24,867 nt of DNA from CAMQVM01 sp044433365 (GCA_044433365.1 JAWXTR010000039.1:1-24867), one strand, 5' to 3'; numbered from the stretch's first letter, positions 7,791 to 16,038 are shown. Notes: generated from the sequence alone by a model not told the origin. Translations and numbers: made by a program.

Positions 7791-8760
7791 ATTTAAACCC
7801 CCCAAACTGCTTCATAAACTGACAACGTTGATACTCAGCAGATTCTTTAAAGTTTTTGCTCGACATTCTAGCTTTAAAATCGTCGATAGAGTCGTATCCA
7901 AACCCTTCCATCCACTCTTTAATTGCTGCATTTGCCTGTTCAATAAATTTAGCACCATCTTTATAAAGCACCGAGCATAATTGAACAGTCGAGGCACCAG
8001 CCAAGATGTATTTTATAACATCTTCGCTGCTATGAACACCTGTAGATACGCTAAAATCTATTGTGGACACCTCGCCAGCAGCTTGTGAAACTAGACGTAG
8101 GTTTGAACGGCTTTCGTTAGAGTTGCTAAGCACAGTTTGAGCCTTAATCTCAAAAGAATCTATATCGAAATCTGGTTCCCAAAAACGGTTAAACATTGTA
8201 ACACCCTTTGCACCACGTTTGTAAAGCTCATTTACCACATAAATATGGTTAGTAAAGCGATTTGTTAGCTTAACGCACACGGGAATCGACACTTTTTCGG
8301 TAACCGAAGCAACAATTTCAAAATACTCAGCCTCAATCTCTGCCGAAGATTGGTTTTTGCTACTTGGCATTAAAAATATATTAAGCTCAATAGCGTCAGC
8401 ACCAGCATTTTCCATTTTTGAGCAGAAATCAATCCACTCACCTTTTTTATGGCAATTTATTGATGCAATAACTGCAATTGGTAGATTTTTCTTACACTCT
8501 TCGATTAAAGTGATGGTTTTTGTTAAGTCGTTATCTTTTACATAAGCAGAAAGATAATCAAACATCTCAGGTGAGTCGGCATAACCAAGCATTGAGTCTA
8601 CTTCTCCCGAAATTTGCTCTTCAAAAATCGACTTTAGAACCACTGCGCCAACACCAGCATCAGAGTAAGATTTGATTGTTTCATAGCTAGAGGTTAGCGA
8701 CGAACTTCCTGCTATTATTGGGCTCTGTAATGTGAGTCCTAAAAATTTAGTAGTTAACAT
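7786..8760 (-). CDS. Dihydroorotate dehydrogenase-like flavoprotein
   Basis: A 324-residue FMN TIM-barrel protein of the dihydroorotate dehydrogenase superfamily. N-terminal features fit: L-Q-S-P-I-I-A-G-S-S (11-20), VLKS with the conserved Lys43, and VCVKLT with Lys164. The barrel end GGxVSTG-like segment is replaced by FSVSTGVHSSEDVIKYILAG. Where pyrimidine-pathway enzymes have N-x-S-C-P with the catalytic Cys, or Ser in class 2, this protein reads ELNIFLMP (125-132), with no Cys or Ser at that position. It therefore matches the Bacteroidetes 'DHOD-like' paralogue and probably is not PyrD. The true reaction is unknown. It lies 52 bp downstream of yggS on the same strand, so the two are likely cotranscribed. 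Cytoplasmic; no signal peptide. Confidence 0.8.
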   Translation of the reverse strand: MLTTKFLGLTLQSPIIAGSSSLTSSYETIKSYSDAGVGAVVLKSIFEEQISGEVDSMLGYADSPEMFDYLSAYVKDNDLTKTITLIEECKKNLPIAVIASINCHKKGEWIDFCSKMENAGADAIELNIFLMPSSKNQSSAEIEAEYFEIVASVTEKVSIPVCVKLTNRFTNHIYVVNELYKRGAKGVTMFNRFWEPDFDIDSFEIKAQTVLSNSNESRSNLRLVSQAAGEVSTIDFSVSTGVHSSEDVIKYILAGASTVQLCSVLYKDGAKFIEQANAAIKEWMEGFGYDSIDDFKARMSSKNFKESAEYQRCQFMKQFGGFKY

Positions 8761-8767
8761 GTTATTT

Positions 8768-8822
8768 TAATTATAAATTATGAATTATAAATTATAAATT
8801 TCGAATTATAAATTATGCATTA
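8768..8822. repeat. AT-rich short tandem repeat between yggS and the DHOD-like gene
   Basis: AATTATAAATTATGAATTAT-type repeats fill the 52-bp gap and enter the 3' end of yggS. The yggS stop codon TAA lies within AATGCATAATTTATAATTC. Confidence 0.7.
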
Positions 8823-9472
8823 AATATAGTGCTTCCAATACGAACCATATTTGACCCCTCTTCGATGGCTATCTCATAGTCGCCCGACATTCCTGCCGAA
8901 ATAGTGTTAAAATAGTCAGAATCGGCAAAAAACTGCTCTTTTATAGAGTCAAAAATCTGTTTAAGCTCTCGAAATTCGGCTCTAATCTGCTCAGTGTCGT
9001 AGGTGTAGCTTGCCATGCTCATAACCCCTACAATTCTAACGTTTTTAAGCTCACTATGAGCTCCACTTTTAAGATATTCTATTAGTGTAGCTCTATCCCA
9101 ACCCGATTTGCTCATCTCCTGAGCTATATGAAGCTCTAAGAGAACATCCATAACCTTTGAGTTTTTTGCAGCCTCTTTATCTATCTCTTTTAGAAGATTG
9201 TGGCTATCTACTGAGTGGATAAGCTCTACACGTGGTACAACATACTTAACGTTTGTGCGCTGAAGCGAGCCGATAAAGTGCCACTTAATATCTTTTGGAA
9301 GAGTGTCAAACTTTTCAATAAGCTCTTTGTGTCTATTCTCTCCAAAAATTCGTTGACCTGTATCATAAGCCTCCATAATAGCCTCACAAGGCTTAGTTTT
9401 AGATATTGCTACAAGTTTTACCTCTTTTGGAATCAAAGAAATTATTGAATTTATATTTTGTTTTATACTCAT
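8813..9472 (-). CDS. yggS: YggS/PLPBP family pyridoxal-phosphate homeostasis protein
   Basis: PLP-binding single-barrel protein that buffers vitamin B6 and affects amino-acid and keto-acid pools; it has no established catalytic reaction. The 219 residues show the PLP lysine in VAISKTKP (Lys25), FGENRHKEL (43-51), the WHFIGSLQRTNVK block, and the phosphate-binding SAGMSGDYEIAIEEGSNMVR near the C-terminus. Length is typical (about 220-230). It is the first gene of the minus-strand run (yggS, DHOD-like), divergent from the C69 dipeptidase. A candidate -7 box lies 64 bp upstream. Family assignment is firm; physiological partner genes are not indicated by the context. Confidence 0.94.
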   Translation of the reverse strand: MSIKQNINSIISLIPKEVKLVAISKTKPCEAIMEAYDTGQRIFGENRHKELIEKFDTLPKDIKWHFIGSLQRTNVKYVVPRVELIHSVDSHNLLKEIDKEAAKNSKVMDVLLELHIAQEMSKSGWDRATLIEYLKSGAHSELKNVRIVGVMSMASYTYDTEQIRAEFRELKQIFDSIKEQFFADSDYFNTISAGMSGDYEIAIEEGSNMVRIGSTIFNA

Positions 9473-9535
9473 TTTATTATATCTTTATGGCTAGCAATTA
9501 CATTTTTAGCCATTTTATAATTGTTAAATTTAAAG

Positions 9536-9543
9536 CAAATTTA
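9536..9543 (-). promoter_or_regulatory. Candidate -7 box of yggS
   Basis: The minus strand reads TAAATTTG, matching TAnnTTTG, 64 bp upstream of the yggS ATG. A possible -33 TTTG lies further away than the usual spacing. Weak evidence. Confidence 0.3.
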
Positions 9544-9700
9544 TCTGTTTGTTATTTAACTGTAACTTAACAAAGCTTCAAAAAAAATAATTTTAATACT
9601 TTTTTAATTTATAGTTAAGAGGAGTTTAGCTCTATAAGTTCAAAAATTTACTTTTAGAACCTCCCCAAAGGTAGTTATTTATTTTAAAACTTAAAAAAAT

Positions 9701-11362
9701 ATGAGCCTAAAATTTAAAATTTTATCATTATTGTTGATAATAATGATAATGCCTTCTGCTCTGCTTTTTGCATGTAGCAACATCATTTTTACCAAGGGAA
9801 CCACAACCGATGGTTCGACTATTATCACCTATAGTGCTGATAGCAACACTCTTTTTGGTGAAATCTACTTTATGCCAGCGGCAGTTCATGCTCCATCGGA
9901 TGTAAGACAGGTGTATGATTGGGATTCAGGAAAATATCTAGGTGTTATTCCTCAAGCAGCTCAAACTTATCAACGTGTTGGTAATATGAACGAGCACCAA
10001 CTTATCATTACAGAGACAACTTTTGGTGGTCGTCGTGAACTGCGTGATCCAAACGGAAAAATCGACTACGGTTCGCTTATCCACATCGCACTAGAGCGTT
10101 CGACTAATGCACGTGAAGCGATTAAAGTTATCGGTGAGTTAGTCGACACTTATGGTTACTACTCTGGTGGTGAAAGTTTCTCGATTGGCGACACAAACGA
10201 AGCGTGGATTATGGAGATAATCGGTAAAGGTGGCAAAGAAAAAGGTGCTGTTTGGGTTGCAGTTCGTATTCCTGATGGATATATCTGTTCTCATGCTAAT
10301 CAAGCTCGTATTCGTACTTTCGACCAAAACGACCCAGAAAATTGTATCTACTCTAAAGATGTAATTTCGTTTGCGAAAAGTCAAGGCTTCTACGAGGGTG
10401 CCGACAAAGATTTTAGCTTTGCTGATGCCTACAATCCATTAGATTTTATGGGTATGAGAGCTTGTGAAGCTCGTGTTTGGAGTGCATTCAATCAAGCTGG
10501 TTGCGATGTTGAGAAATATTTAGATTACGCTATGGGTCACAACCCTGAAAATCGTATGCCTTTATATATGAAAGCTCCTAAAAAATATTCTCCAAAAGAT
10601 ATTGCCGATTTTATGCGTGACCACTACGAAGATACTCCACTTGATATGCGTGCCGATATTGGTGCTGGTGGCGATGGTCTACCTGTACGTTGGGGCGGTC
10701 TTACTTATGAGTATGATGGTAAAACTTACTGCAACGAGCGTTCAATCTCTACAAAACAGAGCGGTTGGTGGATTATGTGTCAATCGAGAGGTTGGTTGCC
10801 AAACGAAGTTGGTTCACTTATATGGTTTGGCGTTGACGAAGCTGCAACATCTTGTTTAACACCTATCTATGTATCATCTAAAGAGATGCCACTTTGTATT
10901 AAAGAGGGTAATGGTAATATTATGGAATACTCTCCAACCTCTGCTTTCTGGTTGTTTAGCCGTGTAGCACACTTTACATACCTACACTACCAAACAATCT
11001 ATCCTGATGTTAAAAAAGCTATCGACGAGCACGAAAATAGCGCAATTGCTCGCTCAGCTTCAATTGATAAAACAGCTGTAGAGCTTCTAAAAACATCTAA
11101 AGATGCTGCTGTCGACTATCTTACAGATTACTCTATTCAAACTGCTCAATCAATGTTCGACAAATGGGATAATTTAGATAAATATCTTCTCGTTAAGTAT
11201 GTAGATGGTGCAATTAAAGCTGAGGACGAAAACGGATTTAAAGAGAACGGTAACAACCGTAACCTTCCAGCTCGTTCAAAACCTATGGAGTATAGCGACA
11301 AATGGAAAGAGGCAGTTGTTAAAGATGCTGGCGATAAACTTATCGTTAAAGAGGTGGAATAA
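9701..11362 (+). CDS. C69 family dipeptidase (Ntn hydrolase), exported
   Basis: Predicted cysteine N-terminal-nucleophile dipeptidase of 553 residues. A hydrophobic export signal (residues 1-24, with LLLIIMIMPSALLFA) ends just before Cys25, giving a mature N-terminal CSNIIFTKGTTTDGS, the C69 hallmark in which the first residue is the nucleophile. Further family features are RQVYDWDSGKYLGVIPQA, the TETTFGGRREL block and the GDTNEAWIMEIIGKGG block. Length fits secreted Bacteroidetes members. The export signal suggests that it trims dipeptides in the periplasm. Cys25 could be misread as a lipobox cysteine (LFAC), but acylating it would block the nucleophile, so ordinary cleavage is favoured. The gene is alone: divergent from yggS and closed by a hairpin terminator at 11434-11470. 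Confidence 0.9.
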   Translation: MSLKFKILSLLLIIMIMPSALLFACSNIIFTKGTTTDGSTIITYSADSNTLFGEIYFMPAAVHAPSDVRQVYDWDSGKYLGVIPQAAQTYQRVGNMNEHQLIITETTFGGRRELRDPNGKIDYGSLIHIALERSTNAREAIKVIGELVDTYGYYSGGESFSIGDTNEAWIMEIIGKGGKEKGAVWVAVRIPDGYICSHANQARIRTFDQNDPENCIYSKDVISFAKSQGFYEGADKDFSFADAYNPLDFMGMRACEARVWSAFNQAGCDVEKYLDYAMGHNPENRMPLYMKAPKKYSPKDIADFMRDHYEDTPLDMRADIGAGGDGLPVRWGGLTYEYDGKTYCNERSISTKQSGWWIMCQSRGWLPNEVGSLIWFGVDEAATSCLTPIYVSSKEMPLCIKEGNGNIMEYSPTSAFWLFSRVAHFTYLHYQTIYPDVKKAIDEHENSAIARSASIDKTAVELLKTSKDAAVDYLTDYSIQTAQSMFDKWDNLDKYLLVKYVDGAIKAEDENGFKENGNNRNLPARSKPMEYSDKWKEAVVKDAGDKLIVKEVE

Positions 11363-11427
11363 TTAATGCATAATTCATAATGTATAATGCATAATGCATA
11401 ATTCATAATGCATAATTCATAATTATG
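11363..11427. repeat. AT-rich short tandem repeat after the C69 dipeptidase stop
   Basis: TTAATGCATAATTCATAATG-type units begin at the base after the TAA stop codon and continue for about 65 bp to the terminator hairpin. Units of 7-9 bp alternate between CATAATG and CATAATT. Confidence 0.8.
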
Positions 11428-11433
11428 TGTTTT

Positions 11434-11470
11434 AAGGGAATCTTTAAATTTTAGATTTGGAGGTTCCCTT
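11434..11470 (+). terminator. Rho-independent terminator of the C69 dipeptidase gene
   Basis: AAGGGAA (11434-11440) pairs with TTCCCTT (11464-11470), with a weaker inner stem (CTTTAAA against TTTGGAG with G-U pairs). It is followed by TATTATTTTTTTTG, a T-rich tract, 72 bp after the stop codon. Confidence 0.7.
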
Positions 11471-11514
11471 TATTATTTTTTTTGAGATTGTTTCGTAAAT
11501 ACAATAATATTTTG

Positions 11515-11522
11515 TATCTTTG
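11515..11522 (+). promoter_or_regulatory. Candidate uvrA promoter, -7 box
   Basis: TATCTTTG is a strong TAnnTTTG match; a TTG at 11488-11490 lies 24 bp upstream as a possible -33 element. The predicted start, near 11528-11530, coincides with the left edge of the family A element at 11530. The uvrA leader would be about 365 nt and consist largely of two nested palindromic elements. Confidence 0.55.
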
Positions 11523-11529
11523 AAAGTGT

Positions 11530-11863
11530 TAAGTAGGGTAAAATAATTATTTGGTGTATTTTTAAAAGTGCTATTGGAGATGAGATTTTAGCTATTGAAT
11601 CGAAAATATAGTGGTTTTATATTGAGGGAACTTCTAAATTCTGACTTTCGGAGCTTTTCCGTTTTAGGGCTTCATCTTTGGATTTTGCAAATAAAGGCGG
11701 TAGGAGCCACTACAGCCTATATTTGCAAAATCCAAATCTAAAGCCTTAAAACAAAAAATCTCTCAAAAGTCAGAATTTAGAACTCCCCTTGAGATTTAAT
11801 AGTGAAAAATATCGCTCTAAGAGTGCTATTAAGAATATGGCAATAATTGTTTTACACTACTTA
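11530..11863 (-). repeat. Family A element, copy 4 (inverted), interrupted by a family B element
   Basis: The outer parts 11530-11626 and 11789-11863 join into a complete inverted-orientation 167-bp family A copy once the insert at 11627-11788 and one TTGAG duplicate are removed. The intact equivalent at 16039-16205 reads ATATTGAGATTTAATAG across the insertion point. Confidence 0.95.
11627..11788. mobile_element. Family B MITE-like element, copy 1, with 5-bp target duplication
   Basis: A 162-bp insert starting GGAACTTCTAAATTCTGAC and ending GTCAGAATTTAGAACTCCCC, so the ends are inverted repeats. It is flanked by TTGAG at 11622-11626 and 11789-11793, a 5-bp target-site duplication proved by the uninterrupted family A copies. 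Internally it is one long imperfect palindrome around TTGGATTTTGCAAATA and its complement. It encodes no protein. Confidence 0.95.
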
Positions 11864-11893
11864 TTTCCAGATAATTATATCTAGCAAATATAG

Positions 11894-14701
11894 ATGGCAA
11901 ACGAAAAAGAGATTAAAATAGAGGGAGCAAAGGTTCATAACCTTAAAAATATCTCTCTTACTATAGAACACAATAAATTTGTGGTGTTGACAGGCTTGTC
12001 GGGTAGCGGGAAATCGTCGCTAGCGTTCGATACGCTTTTTGCTGAGGGACAACGTCGTTACGTTGAGTCGCTCTCTTCTTATGCACGCCAATTTCTAGGG
12101 CGAATGTCAAAACCAGAGGTTCAAAATATTAGTGGTTTATCTCCTGCAATTGCCATAGAGCAGAAAGTTACAGCTCGCAATCCTCGTTCTACTGTTGGAA
12201 CCTCTACCGAAATCTACGACTACCTAAAGCTGCTTTTTGCTCGTATCGGCAAGGTTTATTCGCCAGTTAGTGGTGAGGAGGTAAAGTCGTATGAAGCCTC
12301 GTCGGTTGCCGATTATATTGTAGAAAATCTTAAAAATTGCCGTCTACTGATTTGCGGTAAACTCGATTTTAATGGTGATGAATCGTCGCTACTAGAGCGA
12401 ATTGTGTGGCTTAGTGGCGATGGTTTTAACCGCTTTTTTATAAACAATGAGTATGTTGAGCTTGAAGAGCTTGCCTCAAAGGCAAAAAAATACTCTGTAG
12501 CTGATATTTACGTTGTAGTAGATAGAGTAGTGGTACGTGATGGAGATAAAGAGCAGATTGATGAGGCTTTTTCACGCATTACCGACTCTATAGAGAGCTG
12601 CTACAGAACTTTTGACAACACAGTATCGATTGTTGCCGACCCAACAACCGATAAGATGACAATCCACCCCTTTTCGTCCTATTTCGAGCTAGATGGAATC
12701 ACTTTTGAGACCCCTTCTGAGCATCTTTTTAGCTTTAACAACCCACTTGGGGCGTGCCCTCTCTGTAATGGTTATGGCAAAACGGTTGGGATTGATGAAG
12801 ATTTGGTGGTGCCCGACAAAAACAAGACTCTTTTTGAAGATATGGTGATGCCATGGCGTGGTGAAACTATGCGAAAATGGAAAGAGGCGGTAATTTCTAC
12901 CTCTTCACATAGTGGTTTCCCAATTCATAAGCCCTATCACAAATTGTCTGCTCAACACAAAGAGTGGCTTTGGAAAGGGTGTGAATATTTCCTTGGAATC
13001 GACGATTTTTTTGCTGCATTAGAGCGAGAGAGATACAAAATACAGTATAGAGTGATAATTTCACGCTATACAGGCAAATGTACCTGCCCAGAGTGTGGAG
13101 GTAGTAGGCTAAAAAAGGCGGCACTATATGTAAAAATCGATGGCTACACCATTGCCGACTTTACAAACATGTCGATTAGAGAGCTTAGCAAAGTTCTTAA
13201 AAATTTAAATCTTGACAATTACCAAAAAGAGGTTGCAGAGCGTATTTTAAAAGAGATTATTTCACGTGTAGAGACGCTTTGTGATGTTGGCTTAGAATAC
13301 CTAACTCTCGAAAGGCTTTCAAATAGTCTATCGGGAGGTGAAAGTCAGCGTATCAACCTTGCAACTTCGCTAGGAAGCCCACTAGTAGGGTCGATGTATA
13401 TTCTCGACGAACCTAGCATTGGGTTGCACCCTCGTGATACAGAAAGGCTTATTTCGGTATTGAAAAAGCTTAAAAATTTGGGAAATAGCGTAATTGTGGT
13501 GGAACATGATGGCGAAATTATCTCCTCTGCCGACCATATTATCGACATTGGACCCTATGCAGGTGAAAATGGAGGTGAGGTGGTGTTTGATGGTACTTTC
13601 GAAGAGCTTAAAAAGAGCGGAAAGAGCCTCACAGCTGAGTATATGCGAGGTGAAAAACGAATTGAGAGAATTTCACCAGAGAGAAAGCTTTCAAAATATA
13701 TCAAAATTAATGGTGCACGTGAGAATAACCTTAAAAATGTATCGGTTTCGATACCTCTTTCAGCCTTAACGGTCGTAACAGGGGTTAGTGGAAGTGGAAA
13801 ATCTTCGCTTGTAAAAGGTATACTTTTCCCTGCTTTAAACCGCCATTTTAATGGTACTGGTTCTGTTACCAAAAATTTTGACTCTTTAAGTGGCGATATA
13901 AAGCTGCTTTCGGCTGTTGAGATGATAGACCAAAATCCAATAGGGCGTTCATCTCGTTCAAATCCAGTAACCTACATTAAGGCTTACGACGATATTCGCA
14001 AACTCTATTCCGAGCTGCCTGCTGCACGGGCTGCGGGTTTTACACCATCGCATTTTTCGTTTAATATCGCTGGAGGGCGTTGTAATACGTGTGAGGGCGA
14101 AGGAGTAATCCGTGTGGATATGCAATTTATGGCGGATGTTGAGATGGTGTGTGAAGAGTGTGGTGGTCGTAGGTTTAAGGATGATATTTTGCAGGTAAAA
14201 TATCAAGGTAAAGCTATAGACGATATTTTAAATATGAGTGTGGATAGTGCTATCGAATTTTTCAGTATAAATAGCAACACCACAACAAAAAAGATAGTCG
14301 ACAAACTAAGTGCGCTCCGCAATGTAGGGCTTGGGTATGTAAAGCTTGGGCAATCTTCTTCAACCCTCTCAGGAGGTGAGAGTCAAAGGGTAAAGTTAGC
14401 CTCATTTCTTCTAAAAGAGGGAAGCGGTTCTACATTTTTTATTTTTGATGAACCAACTACAGGGCTGCACTTCCATGATATTAACAAGCTTTTAGCCTGC
14501 TTTGATGCCTTAATAAATAAAGGTAATACAATAGTGGTTGTGGAGCATAATATGGATGTTGTAAAGTGTGCCGACTACGTTATCGACCTTGGTGCCGAGG
14601 GTGGCGATAGAGGTGGAGAGCTAATGTTTGAGGGTAAATTAGTTGATTTTGTTAATAGCAAGAGGGGGTATACGGTTAACTACCTTGGGAATGAAAAATG
14701 A
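11894..14701 (+). CDS. uvrA: UvrABC excinuclease subunit A
   Basis: DNA-damage sensor of nucleotide excision repair; a dimeric ATPase that loads UvrB on lesions. The 935 residues contain two ABC halves: Walker A GLSGSGKSS (34-42), then the UvrB-binding-region start GQRRYVESLSSYARQFL, two zinc-binding segments (CPLCNGYG and CTCPECGGSRL), signature LSGGESQRINLA with LDEPSIGLHPRD, then a second Walker A GVSGSGKSS, a zinc module (CNTCEGEG with CEECGGRRF), and signature LSGGESQRVKLA with FDEPTTGLHFHD. All catalytic motifs are intact and length is normal (about 940). It is first in a + strand set with surE (38 bp gap) and a GNAT gene (4 bp gap). Its leader carries a nested pair of palindromic elements. 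Many Bacteroidetes carry two UvrA paralogues; which one this is cannot be told from the window. Confidence 0.97.
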   Translation: MANEKEIKIEGAKVHNLKNISLTIEHNKFVVLTGLSGSGKSSLAFDTLFAEGQRRYVESLSSYARQFLGRMSKPEVQNISGLSPAIAIEQKVTARNPRSTVGTSTEIYDYLKLLFARIGKVYSPVSGEEVKSYEASSVADYIVENLKNCRLLICGKLDFNGDESSLLERIVWLSGDGFNRFFINNEYVELEELASKAKKYSVADIYVVVDRVVVRDGDKEQIDEAFSRITDSIESCYRTFDNTVSIVADPTTDKMTIHPFSSYFELDGITFETPSEHLFSFNNPLGACPLCNGYGKTVGIDEDLVVPDKNKTLFEDMVMPWRGETMRKWKEAVISTSSHSGFPIHKPYHKLSAQHKEWLWKGCEYFLGIDDFFAALERERYKIQYRVIISRYTGKCTCPECGGSRLKKAALYVKIDGYTIADFTNMSIRELSKVLKNLNLDNYQKEVAERILKEIISRVETLCDVGLEYLTLERLSNSLSGGESQRINLATSLGSPLVGSMYILDEPSIGLHPRDTERLISVLKKLKNLGNSVIVVEHDGEIISSADHIIDIGPYAGENGGEVVFDGTFEELKKSGKSLTAEYMRGEKRIERISPERKLSKYIKINGARENNLKNVSVSIPLSALTVVTGVSGSGKSSLVKGILFPALNRHFNGTGSVTKNFDSLSGDIKLLSAVEMIDQNPIGRSSRSNPVTYIKAYDDIRKLYSELPAARAAGFTPSHFSFNIAGGRCNTCEGEGVIRVDMQFMADVEMVCEECGGRRFKDDILQVKYQGKAIDDILNMSVDSAIEFFSINSNTTTKKIVDKLSALRNVGLGYVKLGQSSSTLSGGESQRVKLASFLLKEGSGSTFFIFDEPTTGLHFHDINKLLACFDALINKGNTIVVVEHNMDVVKCADYVIDLGAEGGDRGGELMFEGKLVDFVNSKRGYTVNYLGNEK

Positions 14702-14741
14702 GGAATGATAAATTGTGAATGATAAATGATAAATTGTGAAT
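14701..14741. repeat. AT-rich short tandem repeat between uvrA and surE
   Basis: Three imperfect units of the GAATGATAAATTGTGAATGA kind start at the uvrA stop codon (TGA 14699-14701) and run into the surE start; the surE ATG itself is in the last GTGAATGG unit. Confidence 0.65.
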
Positions 14742-15534
14742 GGTAAAGCATAGAATTTTAGTAACAAACGATGACGGGGTAGATGCTCGTGGTATAAAAA
14801 CACTAACTGAGGTTGCATTAGAGTTTGGAGAGGTGGTAGTAGTGGCACCAGAAAGAGGAATGTCGGGAATGTCGCACTCGATAACTATGTCGCATCCGCT
14901 TTTTGTCCGAAAAATCGAAGAGCGTGAAAATCTTACAATCTATGGTTGTGATGGTACGCCTGTAGATTGTGTAAAAGTGGCTTTTGATGCGATATTAAAG
15001 GAAAATCCACCAACTTTGGTGCTTTCAGGCATAAACCATGGAGCAAATACAAACCTTAGCGTGCTCTATTCTGGAACTATGGGGGCAGCAATCGAGGGTT
15101 CGACCTACAAAATCCCCTCAATAGGAGTTTCGCAAATGAGTCACGACACATCCTACGATTTAGAGGCTGCAAAACATTATGCTAGGGAGATTATTAGAAT
15201 GGTGGTCGAAAATTACCCTACCCAAGATGAAATCTACAATCCTCAATTTACTCCTATCTGCTTAAACGTTAATGTTCCGAATCTTCCTCTTTGTGAGATT
15301 AAAGGAATCAGATTTTGTCGTCAAACTAGAGGTTATTGGAAAGAGGATTTCGAGCAGCTTTTCGACCCTAGAGGTAGAGAATATTATTGGCTTGTGGGTA
15401 GTTTCATAAACGAAGAGTATGACGCCGAAGATACCGATGAATGGGCAATCCGCAACGGTTATGTAGCAGCAGTGCCTGTACAAACCGACCTTACAAATTA
15501 TAATTTACTGCAAAGCAGTAAAAATTGGAAGTAA
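14740..15534 (+). CDS. surE: 5'/3'-nucleotidase SurE
   Basis: Divalent-metal-dependent nucleoside monophosphate phosphatase of the SurE family; cytoplasmic, with roles in stationary-phase survival and nucleotide pool balance. The 264 residues begin with the family signature ILVTNDDGVDARGI (metal ligands D11, D12). They contain APERGMSGMSHSIT (phosphate- and metal-binding serine 42 or 45) and SGINHGANTNLSVLYSGTMGAAIEG with the metal ligand Asn99. The C-terminus includes the usual dimerisation extension (DLTNYNLLQ). The chosen ATG gives a standard N-terminus two residues before the first beta strand. It follows uvrA by 38 bp and ends 4 bp before the GNAT gene, so it is probably cotranscribed with both. 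Confidence 0.96.
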   Translation: MVKHRILVTNDDGVDARGIKTLTEVALEFGEVVVVAPERGMSGMSHSITMSHPLFVRKIEERENLTIYGCDGTPVDCVKVAFDAILKENPPTLVLSGINHGANTNLSVLYSGTMGAAIEGSTYKIPSIGVSQMSHDTSYDLEAAKHYAREIIRMVVENYPTQDEIYNPQFTPICLNVNVPNLPLCEIKGIRFCRQTRGYWKEDFEQLFDPRGREYYWLVGSFINEEYDAEDTDEWAIRNGYVAAVPVQTDLTNYNLLQSSKNWK

Positions 15535-15538
15535 AGAT

Positions 15539-16024
15539 ATGAAAATTATTAAAGCTACAGCAGAGAGAATAGACGAAATAATGGCTATTTATGATAGTGC
15601 ACGAGAGTTTATGGTGCGTAGTGGAAACGCTCAGCAATGGGTAGATGGTTATCCTTCGAAAAATGATATTTTAAGGGATATAGAGCTTTCACAGTTCTAT
15701 TTATGCGTTGAAAACGATGAAATAGTAGCCCAATTTTGCTATTTTGTGGGTGAGGAGAGCAGCTACAACGCTATTTATGATGGTGAGTGGCTTAATGATA
15801 TGCCCTATGGTGTGGTACATCGTATAGCTAGCAGTGGAAAGGTTAGAAAAATTGCCGACTACTGCCTAAATTGGTGTTTTAAGCAACATCCAAATATGAA
15901 AATTGATACTCATAGCGATAATCTTGTAATGCAAAATGTATTATTGCGCTTGGGTTATAAGAGGTGTGGCACAATATATCTTAGCTCTGGTGATAGTCGT
16001 ATTGCCTTTCAAAAAGTTAATTAG
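15539..16024 (+). CDS. GNAT family N-acetyltransferase
   Basis: A 161-residue single-domain acetyltransferase of unknown acceptor. The N-terminus MKIIKATAERIDEIMAIYDSAREFM is a typical GNAT first strand and helix. The middle QFYLCVENDEIVAQFCYFVGEE matches strands 2-3, and the HRIASSGKVRKIADYCLNWCFKQ segment resembles the acetyl-CoA-binding helix with V/I-H-R-I-A replacing the more usual hydrophobic strand before it. DTHSDNLVMQNVLLRLGYKRCGTIYL is the common C-terminal 'N-x-x-M-x-x-x-x-x-x-L-G-F/Y' block of GNATs acting on small molecules or proteins. It starts 4 bp after the surE stop codon and is the last gene of that set. A family A element begins 14 bp downstream. Confidence 0.85.
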   Translation: MKIIKATAERIDEIMAIYDSAREFMVRSGNAQQWVDGYPSKNDILRDIELSQFYLCVENDEIVAQFCYFVGEESSYNAIYDGEWLNDMPYGVVHRIASSGKVRKIADYCLNWCFKQHPNMKIDTHSDNLVMQNVLLRLGYKRCGTIYLSSGDSRIAFQKVN

Positions 16025-16038
16025 AATACAATTTCCTT

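Noticed and set aside
7602..7796. 64-residue open frame (+) in the gap upstream of the argE-like gene
   Set aside because: It reads through repeat D and an AT repeat; the product shows no domain and the start has no support.
9590..9690. Riboswitch or attenuator before the C69 dipeptidase gene (GAGGAGTTTAGCTC, GTTCAAAAA with TTTTAGAAC)
   Set aside because: Possible stems are short, interrupted and AT-rich, and no known riboswitch core can be recognised.
9701..9775. Lipoprotein call for the C69 dipeptidase (LFAC before Cys25)
   Set aside because: Cys25 is the expected N-terminal nucleophile of the family; acylation would inactivate it, and Phe at -2 is a poor lipobox residue.
11146..11406. 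86-residue minus-strand frame beginning MNYALCIIHYELCINYS
   Set aside because: The N-terminus is a translation of the CATAATT repeats and the rest is antisense to the dipeptidase gene.
13555..13872. Open frames antisense to uvrA (13555-13872, 13958-14206, 12897-13124)
   Set aside because: They are fully inside uvrA, whose motifs are intact throughout; there are no independent features.
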